Shown: piece after piece, positions 35,187 through 43,735 of the stretch | Layout of the letters: each line of letters starts with the position of its first letter | Position numbering within the stretch: the first letter of the stretch is position 1 | Assembly (NCBI GenBank): GCA_910574195.1 | Contig: CAJTBF010000007.1 | Location: 62,001 to 126,000 of the forward strand | DNA from: Lachnospiraceae bacterium | GTDB lineage: Bacteria; Bacillota; Clostridia; Lachnospirales; Lachnospiraceae | Length of the DNA: 64,000 nt | Direction: 5' to 3' | Position numbers and translations under genes: made by a program | Notes under the pieces: model-generated | What the model was told of the DNA's origin: nothing | The model's database searches: none | Seen by the model: only the letters and a program-made list of their open reading frames with translations

Positions 35187-38100
35187 CTACTTGTCCAATT
35201 CATCTTCCAGAAGATCCACTGATACCAGAGTAGACACTCCCTTTTCCTGCATCGTGATTCCGTAGAGCCGGTCCGCCGCCGTCATGGTCCCGCGCCGGTG
35301 CGTAATCACAATGAACTGGGTGTTTTCCGTCAGCTTATGCAGATACTGTGCAAAACGCCCCACGTTACTGTCATCCAACGCCGCCTCGATCTCATCCAGC
35401 AGACAGAACGGAGACGGTTTCAGATTCTGAATGGCAAACAACAGGGAAATCGCCGTCAGCGCTTTCTCTCCTCCGGAAAGCTGCATCATATTCTGCAGCT
35501 TTTTCCCCGGCGGCTGCGCAATCACCCGGATTCCCGCCTCCAGGATATCCTCGTCCTCCATCAGCTCCAGCGTCCCTTTTCCGCCGCCAAACAATTGTTT
35601 AAACACATGGTCAAATTCTACCGAAATCCGTACAAATTGCTCCTGAAACTGCTTGCGCATTGCGCGATCCAACTCTTCGATGATTCCAAGCAACGTCTCT
35701 TCCGCCTCAATCAGATCGTCATGTTGTCCTTTCAGAAATTCATACCGTTTCGCGACTTCTTTAAACTCTTCAATGGCATTGACATTGACATTGCCCAGCT
35801 TTTTGATCTCCCCTTTTAAAGTCTGAATCTGCCGTTTCATATACCCCAGATCTGTCAGGTTCGAATTGCGCAGTTCTCTGGCCCGTCCCATTGTCAATTC
35901 ATATTCGTCCCACATATAATTAATCTGCCGATCCGAAGCTTCCTCATAGGACTCTTTCCGGTTATTCAAACGAAGGCATTCCTTATCCAGATCAGCGATA
36001 TGCTTTGACACTTCGTCCCGCTTCCCTAGAAAATCTTTGTTCTTCTGATTTAATTCCTCCCTTTTCGCAACCTGATTTTTGATTTCTTCCTGAATCTCCG
36101 CAAACAATTCCCCGGAATTTTCAATGGCCATACGCAATTCCTTGATTTTCGCTTCCTTTTCCAAAATCTCTTCGGATGCATTGCCTTTATTCGTATCCAC
36201 TTCCCTGCGCTCTTCTTCCAGCTTTTCTGTTTCTTCCTCAATACGGCCGATATTTTCCAGAATAAACGTATTCTGCTGTTCCAGACTTGCAAAAGACAGG
36301 TGCACTTCTTCGGAACGTTTCATCTGCATATTTTCCTGCTGTTTGTGTACATCCAGTTCTTTTTGCAGCGTCTCGTTCTTCTCATTCAGCTCCTGCTCCA
36401 GATGCTCGGAGGCTTCCAGCTCCAGATGAATGGATTCTTCGTTGTCCTGAATCTCCTGCAGACGCTCTTTTAGTGTCTCCTGCTCTTCCTGATACTGGCG
36501 GCAGCGTTCCATCAGCTCCCTTTGTTTCCCCTGTACCTGTTCCATGTTCATCTTGACCGTATTTTCCGTGATAGACGCCTTGCTAAGCCGATGCTGGATC
36601 TCGTCAATCCTGTTATAACACAGTGCGCGCTTCTGTTTGATCTCGTTCACAGACCGCTCCATGTCGTCCATATCACGCTTCAGCATGGCAACGGTCTCTT
36701 CAAATTCTTCGATTTCCCGCCTTCTGCTTAGAAGATTACTGGAATTCTTGAATGCACCGCCTGTCATGGAACCGCCCGGATTGATCAAATCCCCTTCCAG
36801 GGTCACCAGGCGCAGGGATTGTCTGTACTTTCTGGCAATGGCAATTCCGTGATCGATGTGATCCACCACAATCGTTCTGCCCAAAAGCTGATCTGCCAGT
36901 CCGGAAAATCTCTTTTCCACCTGTACCAGTGTATTGGCCAGTCCAATCACTCCCGGCTCTTTCAATGCCGCCGTATCCCGGATTCCGCCGCTTCCACGCA
37001 TACTCGTCAACGGAAGAAATGTGGCGCGCCCGAATTTATGCTTTTTCAAATATTCGATCATCCGCTTGGCCGTCTCTTCCGTATCCGTCACAATATTTTG
37101 GATACTGCCGCCCAATGCCGTCTCCACCGCAATCTCGTATTCTTTTTCTACTTTGATGATATCGGCCACCACTCCCAAAAGCCCCGGCTCCCGTTCCCGG
37201 TTTCCCATCACTTTGCGGATACTGTTGCCGTACCCGTCATACCGCTCCGTAATATTCTTGAGAGATTCCAGACGGGAAGACTCCCGGTGATACGCTGTCT
37301 GTCCCAGCCGCAGTTTCTCCTGACTTTCATTCAGTCTGGTCTGATACTGTGCAATCTGCTGCTCTTCCTCATGGATCTGTCCGGATAATCCGGCGATCTC
37401 TTCCTTTACTTTCCGGAGTTCCATCTCAAAAGAAGCTAAAATTTCGTTCTGGCTCTCCCCTTCCTCCGTCGCTTCCTTCCATAGCTGCCCCAGCTCTTCT
37501 CTGCGCGTCCGGATCTGTTCCTGTGTCGTATCATAATGCTGAATCTTTGCTTTTGTGGATGCACGACTGTTTAAAAGTTCTATGATCTCCTGTTTATTTT
37601 CTTCTATCCGGGCCGTCTGCTCCGCAATCCGGCTCTGCAGCCCAATCAGGGCTTCCCTGGCCTTCTTGTCATCCTTTGACACCGCCGCCAGTCTGGCACG
37701 GACTTCTTCCCGTTCCCTGGACAGTTCCTGTAGTTGTCCCTGCCGGGAATCGATCTCTATCTGAATGGTATGAATCCGATGATCATAATGTTCATCATTC
37801 ATCCGCACTGCATTAATCTGTTCGTGAAGCACATTGATCTGTCCTTCCAGCTGCTGCTTCAAAAGATTCGTCTCATTCAGTTGATTTTTGGCCTTCTCAA
37901 TGGAGAAGTCAATAACATCCACTTCCTCTTCAATGGCCTCATACTCTGTCTTCATCTCCGTATAACGGATATTGGCCTCTTTCAGTTCCCCTTCTGCCGT
38001 CTCAAGCTGCTCCTCCACTTCCTGGATTTGTTCTCGGATCCGTTCCGCTTCCAGCAAAAACATATTGATATCAAAGGTTTTTAACTCTTCCTTTTTTTTC

Positions 38101-38747
38101 AGATATTCCCTTGCCACTCCTGCCTGTTCTTCCAACGGCCCGATCTGTTTCTCCAATTCCGCAAGAATGTCATTGACACGTGTCAGGTTCTGCCGCTCTT
38201 CCTCCAGCTTTTTCAAAGACAGGTTCTTTCTGCGCTTGAACTTCACGATACCTGCTGCCTCATCGAACAACTCCCGGCGTTCCTCCGGTTTTCCGCTTAG
38301 AATTCTGTCAATCTGTCCCTGCCCGATGATCGAATACCCTTCCTTTCCGATCCCGGTATCATAGAACATCTCCTGAATATCTTTTAGACGGCGTACTGTC
38401 CCATTAATCAGATATTCACTTTCCCCGGAACGATACAGCTTTCTCGTCACCGTCACTTCTTCATAATCCACCGGCAGTTGATGATCTGCATTATTCAGTG
38501 TAATTGCAACGGATGCATAACTCAGAGACTTCCGATTTTCCGTTCCCGAAAAAATGACATCCTGCATGGAGCCGCCCCGAAGCTGCTTTACACGCTGTTC
38601 TCCCAGCACCCAGCGCACCGCGTCCGCCACGTTACTTTTTCCACTGCCGTTTGGTCCTACAATTCCAGTAATCCCTTCGTGAAAATCAAACTTGATCTTA
38701 TTCGCAAAAGACTTAAATCCCTGGACTTCAATGCTCTTTAAATACAT
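35187..38747 (-). CDS. smc: Chromosome segregation protein Smc
   Basis: A full-length 1186-aa structural maintenance of chromosomes ATPase. The N-terminal head has Walker A GPNGSGKSN (residues 32-40). Long coiled coils (about 170-500 and 670-1000) flank a hinge domain near 510-640 (GLLGVVADIIKV, NPGGSMTGGAF). The C-terminal head has the signature LSGGEKALTA (about 1090) and Walker B CLLDEIEAALDD. It works with ScpA/ScpB, not encoded here, to organise origins. It lies downstream of rnc in the conserved rnc-smc order. Confidence 0.98.
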   Translation of the reverse strand: MYLKSIEVQGFKSFANKIKFDFHEGITGIVGPNGSGKSNVADAVRWVLGEQRVKQLRGGSMQDVIFSGTENRKSLSYASVAITLNNADHQLPVDYEEVTVTRKLYRSGESEYLINGTVRRLKDIQEMFYDTGIGKEGYSIIGQGQIDRILSGKPEERRELFDEAAGIVKFKRRKNLSLKKLEEERQNLTRVNDILAELEKQIGPLEEQAGVAREYLKKKEELKTFDINMFLLEAERIREQIQEVEEQLETAEGELKEANIRYTEMKTEYEAIEEEVDVIDFSIEKAKNQLNETNLLKQQLEGQINVLHEQINAVRMNDEHYDHRIHTIQIEIDSRQGQLQELSREREEVRARLAAVSKDDKKAREALIGLQSRIAEQTARIEENKQEIIELLNSRASTKAKIQHYDTTQEQIRTRREELGQLWKEATEEGESQNEILASFEMELRKVKEEIAGLSGQIHEEEQQIAQYQTRLNESQEKLRLGQTAYHRESSRLESLKNITERYDGYGNSIRKVMGNREREPGLLGVVADIIKVEKEYEIAVETALGGSIQNIVTDTEETAKRMIEYLKKHKFGRATFLPLTSMRGSGGIRDTAALKEPGVIGLANTLVQVEKRFSGLADQLLGRTIVVDHIDHGIAIARKYRQSLRLVTLEGDLINPGGSMTGGAFKNSSNLLSRRREIEEFEETVAMLKRDMDDMERSVNEIKQKRALCYNRIDEIQHRLSKASITENTVKMNMEQVQGKQRELMERCRQYQEEQETLKERLQEIQDNEESIHLELEASEHLEQELNEKNETLQKELDVHKQQENMQMKRSEEVHLSFASLEQQNTFILENIGRIEEETEKLEEERREVDTNKGNASEEILEKEAKIKELRMAIENSGELFAEIQEEIKNQVAKREELNQKNKDFLGKRDEVSKHIADLDKECLRLNNRKESYEEASDRQINYMWDEYELTMGRARELRNSNLTDLGYMKRQIQTLKGEIKKLGNVNVNAIEEFKEVAKRYEFLKGQHDDLIEAEETLLGIIEELDRAMRKQFQEQFVRISVEFDHVFKQLFGGGKGTLELMEDEDILEAGIRVIAQPPGKKLQNMMQLSGGEKALTAISLLFAIQNLKPSPFCLLDEIEAALDDSNVGRFAQYLHKLTENTQFIVITHRRGTMTAADRLYGITMQEKGVSTLVSVDLLEDELDK

Positions 38748-38798
38748 CTCACACCTGCTTTTCCCCTATCGTAACAACATTTCCCGCGCAGTCCGAAA

Positions 38799-39497
38799 CT
38801 ACTCTTTGTCACTTTTTTCCTTCAGCTTCAAAATGGCATGATAAGCGGCTTCCTGTTCCGCCGCCTTCTTCGTGCGTCCTTTTCCCGTTCCATAAGGCTG
38901 CGCATTCAGCCGGACCTCCACATGGAATGTTTTATTGTGATCCGGTCCTTCCTCTCCCAGCAAATCATAGGAAATCGTCTGTTCCATACCGGCCTGCACG
39001 ATCTCCTGTAAAATGGTCTTGCTATCAAAAAAGAGTTTTTTATCTTCCAGATCTGATAAAATAAACCTGTGAATAAACTCTTTTGCACTAGTAAAACCAC
39101 TGTCCAGATAAATAGCGCCGATCAATGCCTCCATGGCATCTGATGTGACAGAAGCCCGTTCTCTTCCCCCGGTAGCTTCCTCGCCTTTCCCAAGCAGCAG
39201 ATACTTTCCCAGTTCAATGTCCCGTGCACAAAATGCCAGAGAAGGTTCGCAAACCATACTGGCCCTTGTCTTCGTCAGTTCTCCTTCTGAGACTTTCGGA
39301 TTCTCCAAAAACAAAAACTCACTGGATACCAGTTCCAGCACTGCGTCCCCCAAAAATTCCAGCCGTTCGTTACACTCCTGCTTCGGCAGATGCTTTTCAT
39401 TGACATAAGAACTATGCATCAACGCACATTTCAACAGGGAAACATCCCGAAATTGATATTCAATCCGCTTCTCCAGCTCTTCCCATCGATTTCTCAT
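38799..39497 (-). CDS. rnc: Ribonuclease III
   Basis: A 232-aa double-strand-specific RNase that processes rRNA precursors and other structured RNAs. The catalytic signature NERLEFLGDAVLEL is near residue 43, a second acidic site is in VTSDAMEALIGAIYLD near residue 115, and the dsRNA-binding domain covers residues 155-225 (GTGKGRTKKAAEQEAA). Length is standard. acpP lies 156 nt upstream, separated by two hairpins. Confidence 0.97.
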   Translation of the reverse strand: MRNRWEELEKRIEYQFRDVSLLKCALMHSSYVNEKHLPKQECNERLEFLGDAVLELVSSEFLFLENPKVSEGELTKTRASMVCEPSLAFCARDIELGKYLLLGKGEEATGGRERASVTSDAMEALIGAIYLDSGFTSAKEFIHRFILSDLEDKKLFFDSKTILQEIVQAGMEQTISYDLLGEEGPDHNKTFHVEVRLNAQPYGTGKGRTKKAAEQEAAYHAILKLKEKSDKE

Positions 39498-39547
39498 CTT
39501 TCATCGTTCCTTTTTCTTCATTCTGATGATCTATATGTTCCTAAAAT

Positions 39548-39578
39548 GCGGAAAGCCTGCCACTGGCAGCCTTTCCGC
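39548..39578. other. Hairpin between acpP and rnc
   Basis: GCGGAAAG (39548-39555) pairs exactly with CTTTCCGC (39571-39578); GCCA and TGGC in between extend the fold. There is no T tract, so it may be an RNA processing or stability element; RNase III autoregulation by hairpins upstream of rnc is known in other bacteria, and that role here is only inference. The right arm also resembles the CCGCATACTATG start of the dispersed repeat. Confidence 0.5.
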
Positions 39579-39591
39579 ATACTATGGCATT

Positions 39592-39616
39592 GAAAAAGCC
39601 CTTACAGGGCTTTTTC
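39592..39616 (-). terminator. Terminator-like hairpin after acpP
   Basis: GAAAAAGCCC (39592-39601) pairs perfectly with GGGCTTTTTC (39607-39616) around a 5-nt loop. The symmetric A/T arms supply the U tract on either strand. It lies 37 nt past the acpP stop and may attenuate transcription into rnc and smc. Confidence 0.75.
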
Positions 39617-39652
39617 ATAACCGGTACTAAAACATACGCACTATTGATTATT

Positions 39653-39877
39653 TTACAGCCTTTTAATCTGATCAACTGCATCCTGCACTGTTACGATCTT
39701 ATCTGCCTCTTCATTCTCAATCTCAATATCAAAGGCCTCCTCAATCTCCGTGATAATCTGGAGAACATCCAAAGAATCTGCCGCCAGATCTTCTACAAAC
39801 TTTGTCTCCGGCTGTACGTCTTCTTTCGCAACATTCATAACCTCCGCAATGATTTCCTGCAATTTTTCAAATTCCAT
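39653..39877 (-). CDS. acpP: Acyl carrier protein
   Basis: A 74-aa acidic protein with the phosphopantetheine attachment motif DSLD (serine about residue 35, in [17 protein letters not shown]). It carries acyl chains for fatty acid synthesis and for PlsX. RBS GAAAGGAAAAAA precedes the ATG. It is placed 90 nt after plsX, and before rnc, as in many Firmicutes. No other fatty acid synthesis genes are in the window. Confidence 0.97.
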   Translation of the reverse strand: MEFEKLQEIIAEVMNVAKEDVQPETKFVEDLAADSLDVLQIITEIEEAFDIEIENEEADKIVTVQDAVDQIKRL

Positions 39878-39967
39878 GATTTTTTTCCTTTCTTATCTTT
39901 CCAATCTCTTCCTCTGCCATGGGAACCGGCTCTTTTCGCTTCCTTCCTGTGACACGCCCTAAACCAG

Positions 39968-40990
39968 TCAAACCTGCGTCCCGGTTTCCTTCTGGATTGC
40001 CTCCCGGATCTTCTCACTGATCTGCTGTTCTTTAAAAGCGACACATTGAAGAATGGAATTACAGACTTCTTTCGAAGTCGAACTTCCATGTGTCTTCACC
40101 ACCAGTCCCTTCAACCCCAGAAGCGGCGCTCCGCCGTACTCACTGGCATCAAAATCTTTCAGGGTGGCTTTCAACGCAGGCTTTACAAGAAGTGCACCAA
40201 TCTTACTGCGCAAGGAGGTCATCATACTTTTCTTGATCTTTTGAATCAGCGTCGCACCGACTCCTTCATACAGCTTTAGAATCACATTCCCCACAAATGC
40301 CTCGCATACCACCACATCAACCGCACCGGAAGGAATATCCCGCGCCTCTACGCTTCCGACAAAGTGGATATCCTCACAGGCCTTTAAAAGTGGAAATGTC
40401 TCCTTCACCAGCGCATTTCCCTTCTCTTCCTCTGCACCGATATTCACAATTCCGACCGTAGGGTTTTTCTTCCCGATCACATGCTCCATATAAATGGAAC
40501 CCATCCGGGCAAACTGTACCAGATGAGAGGGCCGCGCATCCACATTCGCCCCGCAGTCAATCAGCAGCGTCACACCCTTTGCCGTCGGAATAAGCGGGGC
40601 TAACGGCGCTCGCTCCACCCCTTTGATCTTTCCGATCAGAATCTGCCCTCCTACCAGCACTGCACCGCTGCTTCCGGCAGAGACAAACGCATCTGCTCTT
40701 CCCTGCTTCACCAGATTCACGGCCACCACAAGTGAAGAATCCTTCTTCGTGCGGATCGCTTTTACCGGCGGTTCCGCCGTCTCGATCACCTGGGATGCAT
40801 GTACAATCTCAATCTGCTCCTTTGGATAGGTGTATGCAGACAATTGCTGCTTTAGAATCTCTTCTTTTCCCACCAGCAGGACCTGAATCTGCTTCTGCTT
40901 CTTCACCGCTTCCACCGCACCCTTAACGATCTCTTCCGGCGCATTGTCGCCGCCCATGGCGTCCAACGCAACCCTCGTTATCTCGGACAT
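39968..40990 (-). CDS. plsX: Phosphate acyltransferase
   Basis: A 340-aa enzyme that converts acyl-ACP to acyl-phosphate, feeding PlsY. It begins with VALDAMGGDNAP and contains FVSAGSSGAVLVGG, LIDCGANVDARPSHL and the C-terminal GGAPLLGLKGLVVKTHGSS, all diagnostic. The ATG at 40990 (MSEITRVALD) lies 7 nt after AAGGAGG; two upstream in-frame ATGs overlap that site. In related genomes rpmF directly precedes plsX; here 2.5 kb of accessory DNA separates them, so plsX may need its own promoter in 40991-41090. Confidence 0.96.
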   Translation of the reverse strand: MSEITRVALDAMGGDNAPEEIVKGAVEAVKKQKQIQVLLVGKEEILKQQLSAYTYPKEQIEIVHASQVIETAEPPVKAIRTKKDSSLVVAVNLVKQGRADAFVSAGSSGAVLVGGQILIGKIKGVERAPLAPLIPTAKGVTLLIDCGANVDARPSHLVQFARMGSIYMEHVIGKKNPTVGIVNIGAEEEKGNALVKETFPLLKACEDIHFVGSVEARDIPSGAVDVVVCEAFVGNVILKLYEGVGATLIQKIKKSMMTSLRSKIGALLVKPALKATLKDFDASEYGGAPLLGLKGLVVKTHGSSTSKEVCNSILQCVAFKEQQISEKIREAIQKETGTQV

Positions 40991-41086
40991 CTCCATCCCT
41001 CCTTGCATTGCTGTTATTCATTCTACTAAACATTGCTGTAAAAATCAAGAAAAACCGGGATTTTTATATCATGCAGGATAACAGTT

Positions 41087-41150
41087 GTTACATTTCATAC
41101 CCACGCCAGTTACTCGCAATGATTTCATACGATCTGGTGTGAAAAGTAAC
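41087..41150. repeat. Structured repeat, copy 1 (upstream of plsX)
   Basis: GTTACATTTCATACCCACGCCAG at the left (quoted in part: GTTAC, TTT, CACGCCAG) can pair with CTGGTGTG, AAA and GTAAC at the right, giving a large imperfect hairpin of 64 nt. A 49-nt relative (39 of 49 positions by eye, mostly transitions) lies at 46882-46930. The rest of the 40991-41290 gap holds a CTAACAGTTC segment like that near 52410 and the terminator at 41225; no gene. Confidence 0.6.
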
Positions 41151-41224
41151 TAACAGTTCGTTGCTGCTCACCTCCTGCGGGCGTACCCGGTAACGGCCGT
41201 CCGCATAGTATGGTATAACACAAC

Positions 41225-41259
41225 TGCCCCGGCAGATCTTACATCTGCCGGGGCAGTCA
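41225..41259 (-). terminator. Terminator after the FliD-like gene
   Basis: A perfect 15-bp GC-rich stem (41225-41239 with 41245-41259) with a 5-nt loop follows the FliD-like stop by 31 nt on the minus strand. The T tract is poor, but the stem is very stable. Confidence 0.75.
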
Positions 41260-41290
41260 CCTCATCGTTCTTCCGCCAAAAACCTGAACA

Positions 41291-42616
41291 TCAAATCAGG
41301 TAATTCAGCATCATACCGACTGCAGCATAATTATTCATTGCAAATGCTCCACTTCTGGAATACATATTGAATACATTATACTGGTTCGTCATGTCGCTGG
41401 AAGAGGTACCATAAGTACCGGATGTACCGGATACACTTGATGCACTTCCATTGAGCAGGGAACTGGAATTCATGTTCAGTCCGACGGACGCTTTATAATA
41501 CGCCCGATCTGCAATTCCGTTCGTACCGGAAACCAGCTCCTTCGTCAGAGACGGATCTTTTTTCATGTTCTTTTGGAACACATCCTTGTCGAAACTCAAA
41601 GAAGCGTCCTTATTCACCGTAATTCCCAACAACTTCAGGGAACGCTCCGGTCCAAGTCCACCCACAAGGTTATTCAACTGTCTGCCGACTCCGGTTCCTT
41701 TTTCATAATTACCACTCAAAAACTTCAGAGACGAATTATAAGCATTGACCAGATCTCCTACGGCAGAAGCCAGCTTATCTGTATCAATGTCCGACTGAAT
41801 GGTGGTTTTGCCCACACCCTTCAATGTGACGCCGACTCTGGTAAGCTCTAAGGAAATCTCATTGGTTCCGGACTCATGGTTGGTTGTCGTCCCGTTCTTT
41901 GTGACAGAATACTTCGCATTGGCAGCTTCCGTCTTTACGTTCTCTGCCCCCGATGCAATCCCAAGATCTCCGCTGACACTGAATGTATTGCCCGCACCTG
42001 TGGATTTACTCTCCAATTGCAGGGACGCAACACCATCCTTCTGTACCACACTGGCTTTAACGCTTGAATTGCTGTAATTAATCTGATTGGCTGCTTCTGT
42101 AAGCATCTGCGCGTTTGTCTTGGTCGAACCGTCCCTGTTACGGGTGTCCACCTGTACATTCACTGCGCGGGTGCCGTCGTTGACCGTGAAGTTCATACCT
42201 GCTTCCGCCTTTTCCGACGCTTTTACACCTTCGCTTACATTCACCTGTGCCTGTGCGATCTGCTGTACATCCAGTTCGAGTCCTGCGAAATCTTTCATGG
42301 AAAATCTCGCTTCGGCGGTAGCAACATCTTTATTGGAACTGGTCACTGCCAGATCATTGACAATGCTGCTCTTATTCGAACTCTTCAGCGCGTTCGCCGC
42401 ACTCATCAGATCCGTCATGTTGGAGCTGTATTCCTTCACAAATCCCACATTCGACTTCATCGCAGAATTCATAGAATACGAAGAGGAATACGCAGGAGAC
42501 GTATAACCGTTCAGCTTCGGATTCTTTGCAAGTGCCTGCGTCAGCCGGAAGTTGTTCAGTGTGGACTGATAACTGTAAAGCCCCATTCCATAGGAATTTA
42601 TCCCATTGATTGCCAT
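41291..42616 (-). CDS. Orphan FliD-like (flagellar cap/hook-associated 2) protein
   Basis: A 441-aa protein related to FliD. Residues 1-60 are Ser/Tyr/Asn-rich. A flagellin-IN-type domain is visible at about residues 140-220 (DGTRAVNVQVDTRNRDG, ASLQLESKSTGAGNTFSVSG). The region DKLASAVGDLVNAYNSSLKFL (about 285-305) matches the helical FliD C-terminal part, followed by GGLGPERSLKLLGITVN. The C-terminal 60 residues are Ser/Gly/Thr/Tyr-rich with YNVFNMYSRSGAF. There is no signal peptide. No other flagellar gene occurs in the window. RBS AGGAGGAAAAC precedes the ATG. It sits between rpmF and plsX with its own terminator, so it is expressed separately. Function, export route and flagellar role are unknown. 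Confidence 0.75.
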   Translation of the reverse strand: MAINGINSYGMGLYSYQSTLNNFRLTQALAKNPKLNGYTSPAYSSSYSMNSAMKSNVGFVKEYSSNMTDLMSAANALKSSNKSSIVNDLAVTSSNKDVATAEARFSMKDFAGLELDVQQIAQAQVNVSEGVKASEKAEAGMNFTVNDGTRAVNVQVDTRNRDGSTKTNAQMLTEAANQINYSNSSVKASVVQKDGVASLQLESKSTGAGNTFSVSGDLGIASGAENVKTEAANAKYSVTKNGTTTNHESGTNEISLELTRVGVTLKGVGKTTIQSDIDTDKLASAVGDLVNAYNSSLKFLSGNYEKGTGVGRQLNNLVGGLGPERSLKLLGITVNKDASLSFDKDVFQKNMKKDPSLTKELVSGTNGIADRAYYKASVGLNMNSSSLLNGSASSVSGTSGTYGTSSSDMTNQYNVFNMYSRSGAFAMNNYAAVGMMLNYLI

Positions 42617-42980
42617 TTGTTTTCCTCCTTTCTTCGCTTATTTTCTCAGAATCTTCTTTGCCGGAACAAAAAAGACTGCTGAGACAGTGTAAGTAAGAAT
42701 AATATCCAGTCTTACATATACTATATCGACATCTTAAATCCAAATAATAATACCCATTCGAGCATCCATACCCTGCACTGCTATGAACAGGGAGGGCTGA
42801 TTGCCCCGGAGCGCAATCGCAGCAGCCGGCGCTGCATATAGGATTTCAGATTTTCCGTACTCTGCCTGTAAGCCTCCCAGACTGTTTCCGGGTTATCAAA
42901 ACTATATTATCTGCCAAAGCAGCATACTGTCCTGAAATTCAGCCGACAATTTCCCGGTATCCTTCAGCCATGAAAGATAA
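42617..42980. other. Non-coding stretch with probable gene debris
   Basis: The 5' leader of the FliD-like gene occupies about 42617-42740. From 42767 on the plus strand, HTLHCYEQGGLIAPERN resembles the DNA-binding wing of a MerR regulator (RYYEQxGLxxPxRN) but stops soon after at an in-frame stop. The remainder (42850-42980) shows no supportable gene. Confidence 0.35.
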
Positions 42981-43339
42981 GAACGTACCGTGCTCCCCGG
43001 AGAAAAAGAAGTTTATGGTCTGAGTTAAATAAGGAACGCTGCCGGAGGATGGAACGCCTGGGTCTGATGACCGATGCCGGGAGAGCCGTACTTCCCGATA
43101 TGTCACCAAAGGGATTTGTCATTGACGGGGATATCGAAAAAGCCTTAAAAGCAGATTCGGAGGTCTGGAGCAATTTTCAGAAATTCCCTCCCCTGTACCA
43201 GCGGGTACGGATTGATACCATACAGATCAAAAAGAAGCAGCCGGAACTATTTCGGAGCAGGCTGCAGAAACTGATCGAAAATACTAAAAAGGGGGTTATG
43301 TATGGGGAATGGAATGATAACGGAAGATTGATAGAATAA
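42981..43339 (+). pseudogene. C-terminal remnant of a YdeI/OmpD-associated family protein
   Basis: The reading RKRSLWSELNKERCRRMERL followed by GLMTDAGRAVLPDMSPKGF, KFPPLYQRVRIDTIQIKKKQ and KGVMYGEWNDNGRLIE fits the C-terminal half of YdeI/OmpD-associated (bacteriocin-protection-like) proteins. The N-terminal DUF1801-like part, about 90-100 residues, is missing, and no start with a ribosome-binding site is present in the conserved frame. An ATG at 43049 would give a 96-aa fragment. I read it as a 5'-truncated pseudogene. Confidence 0.65.
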
Positions 43340-43425
43340 AAAAGGGGGAGGGCTGCGAGTATCGGCTTTTGTATGATAATTAAAATTTGCACCCGTTAGA
43401 GAGCGCCCATGGCGCGCAAACATAA

Positions 43426-43465
43426 AAAATGCTATGCAATCAGTGGAACATTTGCATAGCATTTT
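43426..43465. terminator. Bidirectional terminator upstream of the remnant / after rpmF
   Basis: A perfect 14-bp stem (AAAATGCTATGCAA at 43426-43439 with TTGCATAGCATTTT at 43452-43465) with a 12-nt loop. A and T tracts on both sides. It lies 88 nt beyond the rpmF stop on the minus strand and closes the yceD-rpmF unit, cutting it off from plsX. Confidence 0.85.
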
Positions 43466-43552
43466 CTATTTTTCCGTTTCCCTGGCGTAAGCCATAAGTT
43501 TTGCAATGTTTCCTTATGGGCTGCTGCCCTTCCGGAAAGCTCTTTTGCGCTG

Positions 43553-43732
43553 TTAATCTACAGCGATGATTTCTTTTTTGTTGTAAGAGCCGCATGCCTT
43601 GCATACTCTGTGAGGCATCATAAGTTCTCCGCACTTGCTGCACTTCACAAGATTCGGAGCGCTCATCTTCCAATTTGCTCTTCTCTTATCTCTTCTGGCT
43701 TTTGAAGATTTATTCTTTGGACAGATCGACAT
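43553..43732 (-). CDS. rpmF: 50S ribosomal protein L32
   Basis: A 59-aa basic protein, MSICPKNKSSKARRDKRRAN at its start, with two zinc CxxC pairs: CSKC (residues 31-34) and CKAC (44-47). It ends IIAVD. This is the zinc-binding form of L32. Its ATG lies 3 nt after the yceD stop and has an AAGGAGG site inside the end of yceD. The yceD-rpmF pair is nearly universal. It is too short to be found by a 60-residue cut-off. Confidence 0.97.
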   Translation of the reverse strand: MSICPKNKSSKARRDKRRANWKMSAPNLVKCSKCGELMMPHRVCKACGSYNKKEIIAVD

Positions 43733-43735
43733 CGG

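Noticed and set aside
42690-42740. GTCGATAT upstream of the FliD-like gene, resembling the -10 of flagellar SigD promoters (GCCGATAA)
   Set aside because: No TAAA -35 element at the required 15-nt distance; too weak to claim SigD control.
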